Shown piece by piece: positions 26,013 to 34,930 of a stretch of 64,000 bases of DNA (its first letter is position 1; every line of letters starts with the position of its first letter). This DNA is from Phocaeicola_A sp963643925 (GTDB lineage: Bacteria > Bacteroidota > Bacteroidia > Bacteroidales > Bacteroidaceae). The translations under genes and the position numbers were made by a program. The notes beneath the pieces are model-generated. The model was given only the letters and a program-made list of their open reading frames with translations, did no database searches and was not told the origin of the DNA. Location of the stretch: positions 1 to 64,000 of the forward strand of contig CAVINS010000004.1 in the NCBI GenBank assembly GCA_963643925.1, given 5' to 3'.

Positions 26013-28988
26013 CTATTTTATCTCTTTTTCTGTCCCAGCAGGCTTCATCACCACACCCAAGTTGCGCTTGCCATCCATCTTCACCACCAACGGGGTTTCG
26101 AAGCGGACATGGCGCAGGTACTGCGTCTCCTCCACCGCAGGCAGGGAGTCGAGATAGGCCATGTCGTACACACCATCGTTGCGGAAGGGGTTCACCGTGA
26201 AGTAGCCTACGCCAAAGGAGGTGAGGTTCTGGAAGAAGTGAGTGCCCTGCGAAGGGTCTACACGGTAGTTGGTGAGCCCCGCCTCCACGATGACGCGGGC
26301 GGCGGAGATGTGGGGCCACTTCACGGGGATGCCCAGCCAAGTGTCGCTACTGCCCCAACGGCCCGGACCGATGAGGATGTAGTTCTTGTCCTGGTCGAGG
26401 AACTGGCGGTTCCACTTCTCTATGTCGTAGGCGATAAGTTGGTTGTTCGACGGCGTGTAGTTGTCGGTCTTCACGTAGACGATGTCCTGTATGTCGGAGA
26501 TGATGCCATGGCCCAACGAGTTGTTGGAGCGCAGGACGGTGTCCTCGTCGTGGATGAGCGAGAGGTCCTCGTCGAGCATCTCCTTGCTGTCCACGATGGG
26601 ACGAATCTGCAGCAGGTAGAAGGTTCCCGTCTTGTCGGGGTTGAGTTTCACGGCAAACTCTATCTCCACTGCACGTCGCATCTCCTCTTGTCCGTACTTC
26701 TGCGCATAGCGGAGCAAAGCGGCCAAGGGGAACACATCGTGTTGCAGGATGTTGGCGAAAGTGATGACCTTGCGGCCGCCCGGATAGAGGCCATCGCGGA
26801 TGACCATATCGTAGGGGTCGTAGGTGGAGGCGATGAAGTTGAGCGACCCATCTTTCTCGGCCTCCTTCACCGGAAGCTTCAGGATGTTGAAACCATCGTC
26901 GATGGAGAAGTTCTCGCCCACGTTCTTGGTGTCGAGGGCATAGAACTGCGTCTGCGTCTCGCGCAAGGCGAGGTCGAGCTCGCTGGTCTGCAGCACCTTT
27001 GTGGGATGGTAGGGACAGACACGCAGGGTGAGTCCGCCGTCGACAATGTATTTGCCAAGTCCGAGGGCAAGGCTCACCACGCCCTCCTCAGCCTGCTCGT
27101 CGCCAATGGGATAGTAGTTGAGCGAACGGGCCACACCCGATATGGAGGGGTAGAAGCGGTCGCCGTACTGTGTGCCGACCACCTCTTGCAGGATGACGGC
27201 CATCTTCTCCTGGTCTATCACGTTGCTGGTAGCCTGCATGTAGGCCTTGCTGTCGCGGTAGAACACAGAGGCATAGACCCCCTTGATGGCATCGCTCAGC
27301 ATGCGGAGCATCTCGTACTTGTCCTGTAGATAGGGAATCATATAGGTGGAGTAGATGCCAGCGAAAGGCTGGTAGTGAGAGTCCTCCAACAGACTCGACG
27401 AGCGGATGGCAATAGGGGCCTTCACCACATCGAAGAAGGCGAAGAAGTCGTCCACCAGGCGGTCGGGCAACTTGGCCCGCAGGAACTGCTTGAGGATGAC
27501 ATCGTCGGGCACATCGCTGAGGGCTATCTGATAGAGGTTGTTGGTGTCCATAAACTCGTCGAACAGGTCGGTACAGAGCACCACGGTCTTGGGGATAGCC
27601 ACGTTGGCATTCTCGAACTGCTCGAACTCGACGTGCCGCTTCACAAGGTTGTCGATGAAGGCAAGGCCACGGCCCTTACCGCCCAACGAACCTTCGCCGA
27701 TGCGGGCGAAGTTGGAGTAGCTGTCGAAACGGTCGCGCAGGAACTCGGCCACCACACCACGGTTCTTCATCTTGCGGTACTTCACGATGGCATCGAAGAT
27801 GATCTGCCGATGGGCATCCACGTCCTGCAGCGACTCCCAAGTAATCTGTTTCAGGAACTCCGCCACAGGGAACATGGCACGTGAGTAGAGCCAACGGGAG
27901 ACGTGATTGCGGCTGATATGGTAGAGCATCGACTCGCGCGGCACGGTGAAGATGATGTTCTGCAGCTCCTTCAGGTTGCGCACGCGGGCAATCTCTTCCA
28001 TCGTATTGGGGTCGCGGAAGATGAAGTCGCCGAAGCCGAAGTCTGCCGAGACGGCTTCGCGCAGGTCGATGTTCATCTTCTTGGAGTTCTTGTCGATGAA
28101 GCTGGCCCCGAACTTCTCCGCCTTCTCCTTGTTCGATGCCTCCGACGACTCCATGATAAGGGGCACGTAGGGGTCGCGCGAGCGGATGGTCTCCAACAGG
28201 CGCAGACCGGCATTGGGATCTTTCTTGCCCTCACGGGGGAAGTTGGCATCGGTGATGACTCCCAGCACATTGTTGCCATATTTGTCGTAGAGCATCATGG
28301 CCTCCTCGTAGGTGCGGGTGAGCACAATCTTAGGCCGTCCCCTCATGCGGAGCGTACTTTGGTGGGCATTGAGTGCCTCTGTAGCGAACTCCTTACTTTG
28401 GTTGAGGACGAATTTATAGAGGTTGGGCAGTACGGACGAATAGAAGCGGATGGAGTCCTCCACCAGCAGAATCATCTGCACACCCACCTCCTTCACGTCG
28501 TGCTCGAGGTTCATCTTGTCCTCTATCAGCTTGATGATGGAGAGCAGCAGGTCGGTGTTGCCGAGCCAGCAGAAGACGTACTCGAAGATGCTGAGGTCCT
28601 CGTTCTCCATGCGCTTGGTGATACCATGAGAGAAGGGGGTCAGCACCACCAGCGGTATAAGCGGGTGGCGCTCCTTGATGCTGCGGGCAATGTCGAACGC
28701 GTCGTTGTTGTCCGTTCCCGGCATACAGATGACCAGGTCGTAGGTCATAACGGAGAGTTTCTGCCAGGCCTCTTCCTTGGTGGAGACCTGTGTGAACCTG
28801 GGCGGATAGCGAAGGCTCAGGTTCATATATTCGTTGAAGATCTTCTCGTCCACGCGCCCGTCGTCCTCCAGCATGAAGGCATCGTAGGGATTGGCCACCA
28901 GGAGGACATTGAAGATGCGTTTCGTCATCAGGTCGACGAACGATGTATCTTTAAAGAAGATTTGGTTCAGTTTGAATTTGCTCAGCAT
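26013..28988 (-). CDS. Receiver-domain / PEP-synthase N-terminal-like fusion protein
   Basis: 991 residues. Two CheY-like domains come first. The first (about 23-155) is degenerate (NVLLVANPYD, VICMPGTDNN; no receiver Lys). The second (about 171-315) keeps acidic E177/D178, Asp247 in GVITDANFP and Lys300 in FIDKNSKK, so it may accept phosphate. From about residue 430 comes a PEP/pyruvate-binding ATP-grasp region (EGSLGGKGRGLAFI, IAIRSSSLLEDSHYQPFAGIYSTY, LLQIRPIV). The swivelling phospho-His domain and the PEP-binding barrel of true PEP synthase are absent; the C-terminal part (ILIGPGRWGSSDTWLGIPV) is something else. It likely binds ATP, possibly as a signalling or phosphotransfer enzyme. Annotated as PEP synthase in many genomes, but I doubt that reaction. 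Confidence 0.85.
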   Translation of the reverse strand: MLSKFKLNQIFFKDTSFVDLMTKRIFNVLLVANPYDAFMLEDDGRVDEKIFNEYMNLSLRYPPRFTQVSTKEEAWQKLSVMTYDLVICMPGTDNNDAFDIARSIKERHPLIPLVVLTPFSHGITKRMENEDLSIFEYVFCWLGNTDLLLSIIKLIEDKMNLEHDVKEVGVQMILLVEDSIRFYSSVLPNLYKFVLNQSKEFATEALNAHQSTLRMRGRPKIVLTRTYEEAMMLYDKYGNNVLGVITDANFPREGKKDPNAGLRLLETIRSRDPYVPLIMESSEASNKEKAEKFGASFIDKNSKKMNIDLREAVSADFGFGDFIFRDPNTMEEIARVRNLKELQNIIFTVPRESMLYHISRNHVSRWLYSRAMFPVAEFLKQITWESLQDVDAHRQIIFDAIVKYRKMKNRGVVAEFLRDRFDSYSNFARIGEGSLGGKGRGLAFIDNLVKRHVEFEQFENANVAIPKTVVLCTDLFDEFMDTNNLYQIALSDVPDDVILKQFLRAKLPDRLVDDFFAFFDVVKAPIAIRSSSLLEDSHYQPFAGIYSTYMIPYLQDKYEMLRMLSDAIKGVYASVFYRDSKAYMQATSNVIDQEKMAVILQEVVGTQYGDRFYPSISGVARSLNYYPIGDEQAEEGVVSLALGLGKYIVDGGLTLRVCPYHPTKVLQTSELDLALRETQTQFYALDTKNVGENFSIDDGFNILKLPVKEAEKDGSLNFIASTYDPYDMVIRDGLYPGGRKVITFANILQHDVFPLAALLRYAQKYGQEEMRRAVEIEFAVKLNPDKTGTFYLLQIRPIVDSKEMLDEDLSLIHDEDTVLRSNNSLGHGIISDIQDIVYVKTDNYTPSNNQLIAYDIEKWNRQFLDQDKNYILIGPGRWGSSDTWLGIPVKWPHISAARVIVEAGLTNYRVDPSQGTHFFQNLTSFGVGYFTVNPFRNDGVYDMAYLDSLPAVEETQYLRHVRFETPLVVKMDGKRNLGVVMKPAGTEKEIK

Positions 28989-29129
28989 AGCATTCAGGGT
29001 TACGTTATTTATTCAAGACAACAAAATTCGTCATAAATAGCGTAACTTGCAACATTCCGCCCCAATTTTGTTTACGGGACAGAGAACACCTTATGGTAAA
29101 GGATCTTACACAGGACACAGAGAGGAGGC

Positions 29130-29582
29130 TTACTCCCCGTAGTCGACATCCGAGTCGTCCTCGTCATCATCGTCACCGAAACTGAAACCGAAATCGTCGG
29201 AAGCGAAAGGTTCGGAGGTGAACTCGTCGAGGCTACGACGGTCTTTCTTGGTGGGTCGTCCGGTGCCGCGTGCCCTGTCTACGAATCCGCTGATCTTGCT
29301 CATCTCCAGCAGTTCATACTGGTCCGGGGTGGTGACATTCTCCATAATCTCCGGCACCAGTTTGGCTCCTACCCGCTTCTCTATGGCCTGCAGCACCTTG
29401 AAGGAGTAGGTCACGGGGGGCTTGCGCACCTGCACCACCTCGCCCGGCTTTATCATCTTGGAGGGTTTTATCTGCGCACCGTTCACACTGACACGTCCCT
29501 TCTTGCAGGCCTCGGCAGCCAGCGTGCGGGTCTTGAACAGGCGGGCAGCCCACAACCATTTATCTATGCGTGCTTCGCTCAT
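29130..29582 (-). CDS. hslR: S4-domain RNA-binding protein, Hsp15-like
   Basis: 150 residues. An S4 RNA-binding domain occupies the N-terminus (ARIDKWLWAARLFKTRTLA, KKGRVSVNGAQIKPSKMIKPG); the tail is strongly acidic (GDDDDEDDSDVDYGE). Hsp15 recycles 50S subunits carrying stalled peptidyl-tRNA. The ATG overlaps the pth stop by four bases, fitting a joint role in rescuing stalled translation. Confidence 0.92.
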   Translation of the reverse strand: MSEARIDKWLWAARLFKTRTLAAEACKKGRVSVNGAQIKPSKMIKPGEVVQVRKPPVTYSFKVLQAIEKRVGAKLVPEIMENVTTPDQYELLEMSKISGFVDRARGTGRPTKKDRRSLDEFTSEPFASDDFGFSFGDDDDEDDSDVDYGE

Positions 29583-30142
29583 TTCCCATTGAATTGGTTC
29601 ATAGTGATTTCCAGCCCTGCCAAGCAGAAGCTCTTGACAATCTCTATGGCACGGCTCACCCGCTCGTCCATCGTCTTCAGGTCCTCCTCGGAGAACGTTC
29701 CCAGCACGAAGTCTATCTGTCCGCCCTTAGGGAAACCGTTGCCGATACCGAACCGCAGACGTGCATAATTCTGGGTGCCTATCGTGGCTGCGATATGCTT
29801 CAGTCCGTTGTGACCGGCGTCGCTCCCCTTTCCTTTCAAGCGCAAGGCTCCGAAGGGCAACGACAAATCGTCCACCACCACGAGCACATTCTCCAAGGGC
29901 ACCTTCTCGTGCTGCATCCAGTAGCGCACGGCATTGCCGCTAAGGTTCATGTAGGTGGATGGCTTGAGCAGTATCAGTTCTCGTCCCTTGAGCGACAGTG
30001 TGGCAGTGAAGCCGTAACGGCCGTCGCTAAAAACAATATTGGATGCCTTAGCGAAGGCATCCAATATTCTAAATCCTATATTATGGCGGGTGCCTTGGTA
30101 CTCGTCACCAATGTTACCCAAGCCCACAATCAGATATTTCAT
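29579..30142 (-). CDS. pth: Peptidyl-tRNA hydrolase
   Basis: 187 residues, normal length. YLIVGLGNIGDEYQGTRHNIGF carries the catalytic His (HNIGF); also seen are KPSTYMNLSG, VVDDLSLPFG and GHNGLK. It frees peptides from dropped-off peptidyl-tRNA. Order L25-pth-hslR on one strand, with 27 bases after the L25 gene and a 4-base overlap with hslR. A perfect 15-bp hairpin lies in the coding sequence at 30035-30068. Confidence 0.97.
   Translation of the reverse strand: MKYLIVGLGNIGDEYQGTRHNIGFRILDAFAKASNIVFSDGRYGFTATLSLKGRELILLKPSTYMNLSGNAVRYWMQHEKVPLENVLVVVDDLSLPFGALRLKGKGSDAGHNGLKHIAATIGTQNYARLRFGIGNGFPKGGQIDFVLGTFSEEDLKTMDERVSRAIEIVKSFCLAGLEITMNQFNGK
30035..30068 (-). repeat. Perfect 15-bp inverted repeat inside pth
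   Basis: AATATTGGATGCCTT, loop AGCG, then the exact complement. On the mRNA this is a strong hairpin covering codons of ILDAFAKASNI, roughly 75 bases into pth. It could be an RNase III site or a differential-expression element between L25 and pth, or coincidence of codon choice. Confidence 0.7.
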
Positions 30143-30169
30143 CAGCAGAAGTGACAGCTACCGTATAAC

Positions 30170-30760
30170 TTACTTACCAGCTGCAGCACCTCTTGCCGCA
30201 CGCGTCAACTTCACGCCGCAGACAACAGCTTCTTTGGCATTGAGCAACTCCAGTCCGTCGAAAGCGAGCTCGCCTACCTTGATGGTCTTACCCAGACCCA
30301 GGTTGGTAACGTCGATAACCAGCTTCTCAGGAATCTTGTCGTAAGCAGCTTTCACTTTCAGCTTACGAACCTGTAGCTGCAACTTACCACCGGCACGTAC
30401 ACCTTCTGCCAAGCCCTCGAGCGCAACGGGCACTTCCATTACGATAGGTTTGTCCTCGGTAATCTGCAGGAAGTCAACATGCAGGATGTTGTCCTTCACG
30501 GGGTGGAACTGAAGTTCCTTCATGATAGCCATGCAGCTCTGTCCGTCGATGTCGAGGTTCACAGCGTAGATGTGCGGTGTGTAAACCAGATTGCGGAGGC
30601 TGTCGTTTGTCACAGTGAAGGGAGTAGCTACGGGTTTGCCGTTCTCGTCCTTCTTGACGCCATACAAGTTACAAGGAACGTTGCCTGCCTTGCGGATTTC
30701 GCGAGTTCCCTTCTTTCCGAGGTCTGTTCTAGCAGTACCTTTCAAATCAAATGTCTTCAT
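30170..30760 (-). CDS. rplY: 50S ribosomal protein L25, long CTC form
   Basis: 196 residues: an L25 domain (FDLKGTARTDLGKKGTREIRKAGNVPCNLYG) plus the C-terminal TL5/CTC beta domain (PVALEGLAEGVRAGGKLQLQ) and an Ala/Gly-rich tail. It binds 5S rRNA. First gene of the L25-pth-hslR operon. Confidence 0.97.
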   Translation of the reverse strand: MKTFDLKGTARTDLGKKGTREIRKAGNVPCNLYGVKKDENGKPVATPFTVTNDSLRNLVYTPHIYAVNLDIDGQSCMAIMKELQFHPVKDNILHVDFLQITEDKPIVMEVPVALEGLAEGVRAGGKLQLQVRKLKVKAAYDKIPEKLVIDVTNLGLGKTIKVGELAFDGLELLNAKEAVVCGVKLTRAARGAAAGK

Positions 30761-30843
30761 TCTTTAGATAATTTGTGTTACTCTAAATTAAGTTTTAAGT
30801 CTCATGCTTAATTCACCATCACACGATGTGCAAAAAAGCGGCG

Positions 30844-30874
30844 CAAAGGTAACGCTTATTTTTGTAACCCACAA
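30844..30874 (-). promoter_or_regulatory. Promoter of the L25-pth-hslR operon
   Basis: Minus strand TTG (30874-30872), 20 bases, TACCTTTG (30851-30844); leader of about 75-80 bases. Confidence 0.7.
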
Positions 30875-30885
30875 CAATCAACGGA

Positions 30886-31266
30886 CTAAAAATCAATATC
30901 AATCTTAATCTCGCCCTCCGTGGGGACATCCGATTCTTCGTCAACAGCGATGGCCGGGGTGCCGGCTTCGTCCCCAAGCCCTTGCGGCCTCTCCGCCTTG
31001 ATGAAGCTGATGGTCTCCAAAAGCCCTGACATAAACTTCTCGAAGTCCTCCTGGTAGAGGAAGATTTTATGTTTCTCGAAACTCACCTGCGAATCATCCC
31101 CATCGCCCGACACCACCTTCTTGCTCTCGGTGATGGCCAGAAACATCTCATCCTTGCGGTTTTTCTTCACGTCCAGGTAGTAGATGCGTTTGCCCGCCTT
31201 GACAGACTTAGAAAAAACTATCTCCTTATCCGATTCCACAACACTTCTCTTTTTAAGTTCATCCAT
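30886..31266 (-). CDS. PUR-alpha-like DUF3276 protein
   Basis: 126 residues from the ATG at 31266 (MDELKKRSVVESDKEIVFSK). The PUR-like nucleic-acid-binding core is SKSVKAGKRIYYLDVKKNRK and KIFLYQEDFEKFMSGL; the tail is acidic. Single-repeat PUR proteins bind RNA or ssDNA, as does Borrelia BpuR. A longer frame to 31371 exists, but a consensus promoter at 31269-31299 lies within it and sits only 3 bases from this ATG, so the mRNA may be leaderless. Confidence 0.88.
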   Translation of the reverse strand: MDELKKRSVVESDKEIVFSKSVKAGKRIYYLDVKKNRKDEMFLAITESKKVVSGDGDDSQVSFEKHKIFLYQEDFEKFMSGLLETISFIKAERPQGLGDEAGTPAIAVDEESDVPTEGEIKIDIDF

Positions 31267-31268
31267 AG

Positions 31269-31299
31269 CAAATATACAGTTTATTATTTCTGCATCAAA
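31269..31299 (-). promoter_or_regulatory. Promoter abutting the DUF3276 start codon
   Basis: Minus strand TTTG (31299-31296), 19 bases, TATATTTG (31276-31269). Its end is 2 bases from the ATG at 31266, so transcription would begin at or within the start codon. Confidence 0.55.
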
Positions 31300-31405
31300 A
31301 TTGACCATAATTTTCAGAATGAGCAAAAGAATGGACAAGAATCTTTCCCATAGACGGAAGAATTTACCCAAAGTTCCGTTTCACCTCTAAAATTTTGTTA
31401 TTTAC

Positions 31406-31436
31406 TTGTGACAAGTAGAGATTTTGTCTACTTTTG
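31406..31436 (+). promoter_or_regulatory. Promoter of nusB
   Basis: TTG (31406-31408), 20 bases, TACTTTTG (31429-31436). Two small inverted repeats overlap the spacer (ACTTGT-G-ACAAGT and AAGTAGA/TCTACTT), a possible operator. Confidence 0.7.
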
Positions 31437-31461
31437 CAAATCCTTTGAAATAATAAAGAAT

Positions 31462-32388
31462 ATGATAAACAGAGTTCTTATTCGTCTGAAAATAGTACAG
31501 ATAATATACGCCTATTATCAGAACGGAGGCAAAAACCTGGAAACGGCCGAGAAGGAGTTGTTCTTCAGTCTTTCCAAAGCATACGACCTTTACAACTACT
31601 TACTGTTGTTGATGGTAGAGGTAACACACTACGCACAAAGACGACTCGACGCCAAGAAGAGCAAGCTGAAACCTTCCAAAGAAGAACTTTCACCCAATAC
31701 CAAATTCGCAGACAACCGCTTCATCGCACAACTGGAGGCCAACAAGCAGTTGAAGGAGTTCGTGGAAAACCAGAAGAAAACCTGGGACGACGACGAGGAG
31801 AGCGTGAAAGGCATCTATGACCAGATTACGGAGAGTGAATATTATAAGGAGTATATGGCCGACGAGACTTCGTCCTACGAAGCCGACCGCGAACTGTGGC
31901 GCAAGCTCTACAAGAACCTTATCTTCAACAACGAGACGCTGGACGAGGCGCTGGAGGACAAAAGCCTCTACTGGAACGACGACAAGGAGATTGTGGACAC
32001 CTTCGTGCTGAAGACCATCAAACGCTTCGACGAAAAGAGCGGAGCACTGCAGGAGCTGCTGCCCGAGTTCAAGGACGAGGACGACAAGGACTATGCACGC
32101 AGGCTATTCCGCCGCACGATACTCAATGCCGACTACTATCGCCACCTGTTGAGCGAGAACACCAAGAACTGGGACCTGAGCCGCGTGGCCTTCATGGATG
32201 TCATCATCATGCAGATTGCCCTCGCGGAGATTCTCAGCTTCCCCAATATCCCCATTAGCGTATCCATCAACGAATACGTGGAGATAGCCAAACTCTACAG
32301 TACGGCCAAGAGCCCTGCCTTCATCAACGGTATGCTCGACCACATTGTTAATCAATTGAAAAACGAGAACAAGCTGACAAAGAATTGA
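31462..32388 (+). CDS. nusB: NusB-family transcription antitermination protein, long form
   Basis: 308 residues from MINRVLIRLKIVQIIYAYYQ. The NusB fold is at the C-terminus (WDLSRVAFMDVIIMQIALAEIL, NIPISVSINEYVEIAKLYS). The N-terminal half is a Bacteroidetes-type extension, making it about twice the E. coli length. It binds boxA of rRNA leaders with NusE/S10. The start at 31462 follows the promoter at 31406-31436. Confidence 0.93.
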   Translation: MINRVLIRLKIVQIIYAYYQNGGKNLETAEKELFFSLSKAYDLYNYLLLLMVEVTHYAQRRLDAKKSKLKPSKEELSPNTKFADNRFIAQLEANKQLKEFVENQKKTWDDDEESVKGIYDQITESEYYKEYMADETSSYEADRELWRKLYKNLIFNNETLDEALEDKSLYWNDDKEIVDTFVLKTIKRFDEKSGALQELLPEFKDEDDKDYARRLFRRTILNADYYRHLLSENTKNWDLSRVAFMDVIIMQIALAEILSFPNIPISVSINEYVEIAKLYSTAKSPAFINGMLDHIVNQLKNENKLTKN

Positions 32389-32396
32389 TATCTTTG
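32389..32396 (+). promoter_or_regulatory. -7 box of the yajC operon
   Basis: TATCTTTG begins at the base after the nusB stop codon, 47 bases before yajC. No TTTG at -33, so partly read through from nusB. Confidence 0.5.
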
Positions 32397-32443
32397 TGCA
32401 ACATAAAACAACTTGAATCATTAACGTATAAATACTAGAACTT

Positions 32444-32755
32444 ATGAACGCATTAGCAATTCTGTTACAAGGTGGTGCCCAAAACATGTCTTTCCTAGTG
32501 ATGATGATAGCCATCTTCGCTATCATGTACTTCTTCATGATCCGTCCGCAGAACAAGAAGCAGAAACAGATCATGAACTTCCGCAAGAACTTGGAGGTAG
32601 GACAGTCCGTAGTTACCGCAGGCGGCATCTATGGCAAAGTGAAGGAACTGGACGGCAATGTAGTGGTGCTGGAGATTGCTGCGGGCGTGAAAATCCGCAT
32701 CGACCGCAACTCCATCTTCGCTGATGCTCCAGACCAGCAGCAAGGTGCCAAATAA
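32444..32755 (+). CDS. yajC: Preprotein translocase subunit YajC
   Basis: 103 residues: one membrane segment (MSFLVMMIAIFAIMYFFMIR), then RPQNKKQKQ, the YajC hallmark, and a small cytosolic beta domain (SVVTAGGIYGKVKELDGN). Accessory to SecDF in protein export. Followed after 14 bases by the YbbR gene. Confidence 0.96.
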   Translation: MNALAILLQGGAQNMSFLVMMIAIFAIMYFFMIRPQNKKQKQIMNFRKNLEVGQSVVTAGGIYGKVKELDGNVVVLEIAAGVKIRIDRNSIFADAPDQQQGAK

Positions 32756-32769
32756 GAGGCAGACATGCA

Positions 32770-33780
32770 ATGATAGGAAAAGAGGAATTAAAGAAATATA
32801 GTTCCATCACCATACAAAGAATCGGGAACTTCCTGTTCAGTGAGAAGAACAGGAAATTCTTGATTTTTTTGTTTTTCCTCATGGTCTCCACCATCTTCTG
32901 GCTCATACAGACCCTCGACGATGACTACGAGACCGAAGTGACAATGCCGTTGCGGCTGAAGAATGTGCCCGACAACGTGGTGCTGACTCTCGAACCGCCC
33001 CAAGAACTACGTGTGGACGTGCAGGACAAAGGGACGGTGCTGATGAACTACCTCTTCGGACAGACCTTCTACCCGCTGAACATCGACTTCACGGAACATG
33101 CCAAGGCAGGACGCATACAGATTCCTGTCTCCTCCTTCCAAAAGAGCATCAACGCACAGCTGGTGAGCTCCACGCGGGTACTGGCAGTGAAGCCAGACAC
33201 GATAGACATCATCTACACGCAAGGCGAAGCGAAGAAAGTCCCCGTGCAACTAGCGGGCAAATTCACAGCCGGGAAGCAATACTACATCTCCAAGGTGCAC
33301 GTGCAGCCCGACTCCGTCACAGTGTATGCGCCCCACAACGTGCTCGACACACTGCGGTCCATGCCCACGACCTATACAGAGGTGCTGGATATGGGCGACA
33401 CCACCGAAGTGGACATTCCACTGAAGCACATCAAGGGGGTGAAGACCATCCCCGAATCGGTGAAGACAAACTTCTACCTCGACATCTACACCGAGAAAAC
33501 GGTGGAAGTGCCCGTGGTGGGCGTAGGCTTCCCGAAAGACAAATCGCTCAAGACGTTCCCCTCAAAGGTGAAAGTCTCCTTCCAAGTGGGCCTTCATCTT
33601 TTCAAAAGCATCAATGCCGAACAGTTCCGCATCGAGGTGCCCTACGAGGAGCTACGCCAGTGCACCACAGACAAGTATTCACTCCATCTGAAGATGAAAC
33701 CGAAGGACGTGAAACGCATACGCATCTCACCCGAGAGCATCGATTACCTGATAGAACAAAACTCCACCTATGGCAATTAA
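32770..33780 (+). CDS. YbbR/CdaR-like domain protein
   Basis: 336 residues with one N-terminal membrane helix (FLIFLFFLMVSTIFWLIQ) and an extracytoplasmic chain of YbbR-like beta repeats (MPLRLKNVPDNVVL, VPVQLAGKFTAGKQYYISKV, VDIPLKHIKGVKTIPESV). CdaR proteins regulate diadenylate cyclase in Firmicutes; no cyclase gene is adjacent here. Overlaps coaE by 11 bases. Confidence 0.9.
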   Translation: MIGKEELKKYSSITIQRIGNFLFSEKNRKFLIFLFFLMVSTIFWLIQTLDDDYETEVTMPLRLKNVPDNVVLTLEPPQELRVDVQDKGTVLMNYLFGQTFYPLNIDFTEHAKAGRIQIPVSSFQKSINAQLVSSTRVLAVKPDTIDIIYTQGEAKKVPVQLAGKFTAGKQYYISKVHVQPDSVTVYAPHNVLDTLRSMPTTYTEVLDMGDTTEVDIPLKHIKGVKTIPESVKTNFYLDIYTEKTVEVPVVGVGFPKDKSLKTFPSKVKVSFQVGLHLFKSINAEQFRIEVPYEELRQCTTDKYSLHLKMKPKDVKRIRISPESIDYLIEQNSTYGN

Positions 33781-34372
33781 GATAGGTATAACCGGAGGCA
33801 TCGGCAGCGGAAAGTCCGTCGTCTCACACTTGCTGAAGACCATGGACATCCCCATCTACAACACCGACACGGAGGCAAAGCGACTCATCGTCGGCGACGA
33901 AGAGATTCGCAAAGACCTCTGCACACTGGTGGGCGAAGAGACCTACCTGCCCGACGGAAGCCTCAACCGCCCCTACTTGGCACATTACCTCTTCGCTGGC
34001 GACGAGCATGCGGCACAAGTGAACCGCATCATCCATCCGCACGTGAAGGAGGACTTCCGGCTGTGGATGCTTCGCCACGACGACTTCCCCATCGTGGGCG
34101 TGGAATCCGCCATACTGATAGAAGCCGGATTCACCGATTTGGTAGATGCGTTGCTGATGGTCTATGCCCCACAGGAGCTGCGCATCCAGCGCACCATCGC
34201 TCGCGACCATACCACCGAGGAGGCCGTACGCAACCGCATGGCACGGCAGATGAGCGACGAGGAGAAGCGCGACCGCGCGGACTACGTAATCTGCAACGAC
34301 AACAACCACCTGCTCATACCCCAGACGACGGATTTCGTGCGATGGATTCTGCAGAACAGGCAACAAGATTGA
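33770..34372 (+). CDS. coaE: Dephospho-CoA kinase
   Basis: 200 residues. P-loop GITGGIGSGKSVVSHLLKTM, followed by YNTDTEAKRL and the lid region with RDHTTEEAVRNRMARQM. Last step of coenzyme A synthesis. Its start lies inside the end of the YbbR gene, as often seen in Bacteroides. Confidence 0.96.
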   Translation: MAIKIGITGGIGSGKSVVSHLLKTMDIPIYNTDTEAKRLIVGDEEIRKDLCTLVGEETYLPDGSLNRPYLAHYLFAGDEHAAQVNRIIHPHVKEDFRLWMLRHDDFPIVGVESAILIEAGFTDLVDALLMVYAPQELRIQRTIARDHTTEEAVRNRMARQMSDEEKRDRADYVICNDNNHLLIPQTTDFVRWILQNRQQD

Positions 34373-34391
34373 AACTTTTAACGGACATACG

Positions 34392-34422
34392 TTGGCTATT
34401 CTATTCCGGAATGCTAACTTTG
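34392..34422 (+). promoter_or_regulatory. Promoter of the DUF5606 gene
   Basis: TTG (34392-34394), 20 bases, TAACTTTG (34415-34422); leader of about 40 bases. Confidence 0.72.
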
Positions 34423-34465
34423 CACACATAAACGACTATTTTATCACAAAACAAATTCTAAAATT

Positions 34466-34900
34466 ATGGTTGATATAATTTTATCTATCTCAGGAAAACC
34501 CGGATTATACAAACTGATATCTCAGGGCAGAAACATGCTCATCGTAGAGGCATTGGACGCTACAAAAAAAAGAATGCCCGCACGCGGTAACGACAAAGTT
34601 ACCTCGCTCAACGACATCTCCATCTATACCGACGAGGACGGCGTGCCCTTGCTCAACGTGCTCGACTCGGTGAAGAAGAAAGAGAACGGTGGACCCGTGT
34701 CCATCAACATCAAGGAGGCAAGCGCCGACGAGCTGAAGGAGTACTTCGCACAAGTGTTGCCCGACTACGACCGCGACCGTGTCTACTTGAACGACATCAA
34801 GAAGTTGCTCTCGTGGTACAACATCCTCGTAGAGGCAGGCATCACAGACTTCGTGGAAGAGAAAGAAGAGGAGAAGGAAGAAGAGAAGGCAGCTGAATAA
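34466..34900 (+). CDS. DUF5606 protein
   Basis: 144 residues. The N-terminal beta-rich domain resembles an SH3/translation-factor-like barrel (IILSISGKPGLYKLISQGRNMLIVEALD), then a helical part (ADELKEYFAQVLPDYDRDRVYLNDIKKLLSWYNIL) and an acidic EEKEEEK tail. A conserved single-copy Bacteroidetes protein of unknown function. Own promoter, strong terminator after it. Confidence 0.88.
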   Translation: MVDIILSISGKPGLYKLISQGRNMLIVEALDATKKRMPARGNDKVTSLNDISIYTDEDGVPLLNVLDSVKKKENGGPVSINIKEASADELKEYFAQVLPDYDRDRVYLNDIKKLLSWYNILVEAGITDFVEEKEEEKEEEKAAE

Positions 34901-34930
34901 GCTATACCTTATTATATACATAAGGAGTAC

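Noticed and set aside
26109..29036. Long plus-strand frames (26109-27329, 27903-29036) across the receiver/PEP-synthase-like gene
   Set aside because: Antisense shadows of the minus-strand gene, without signals.
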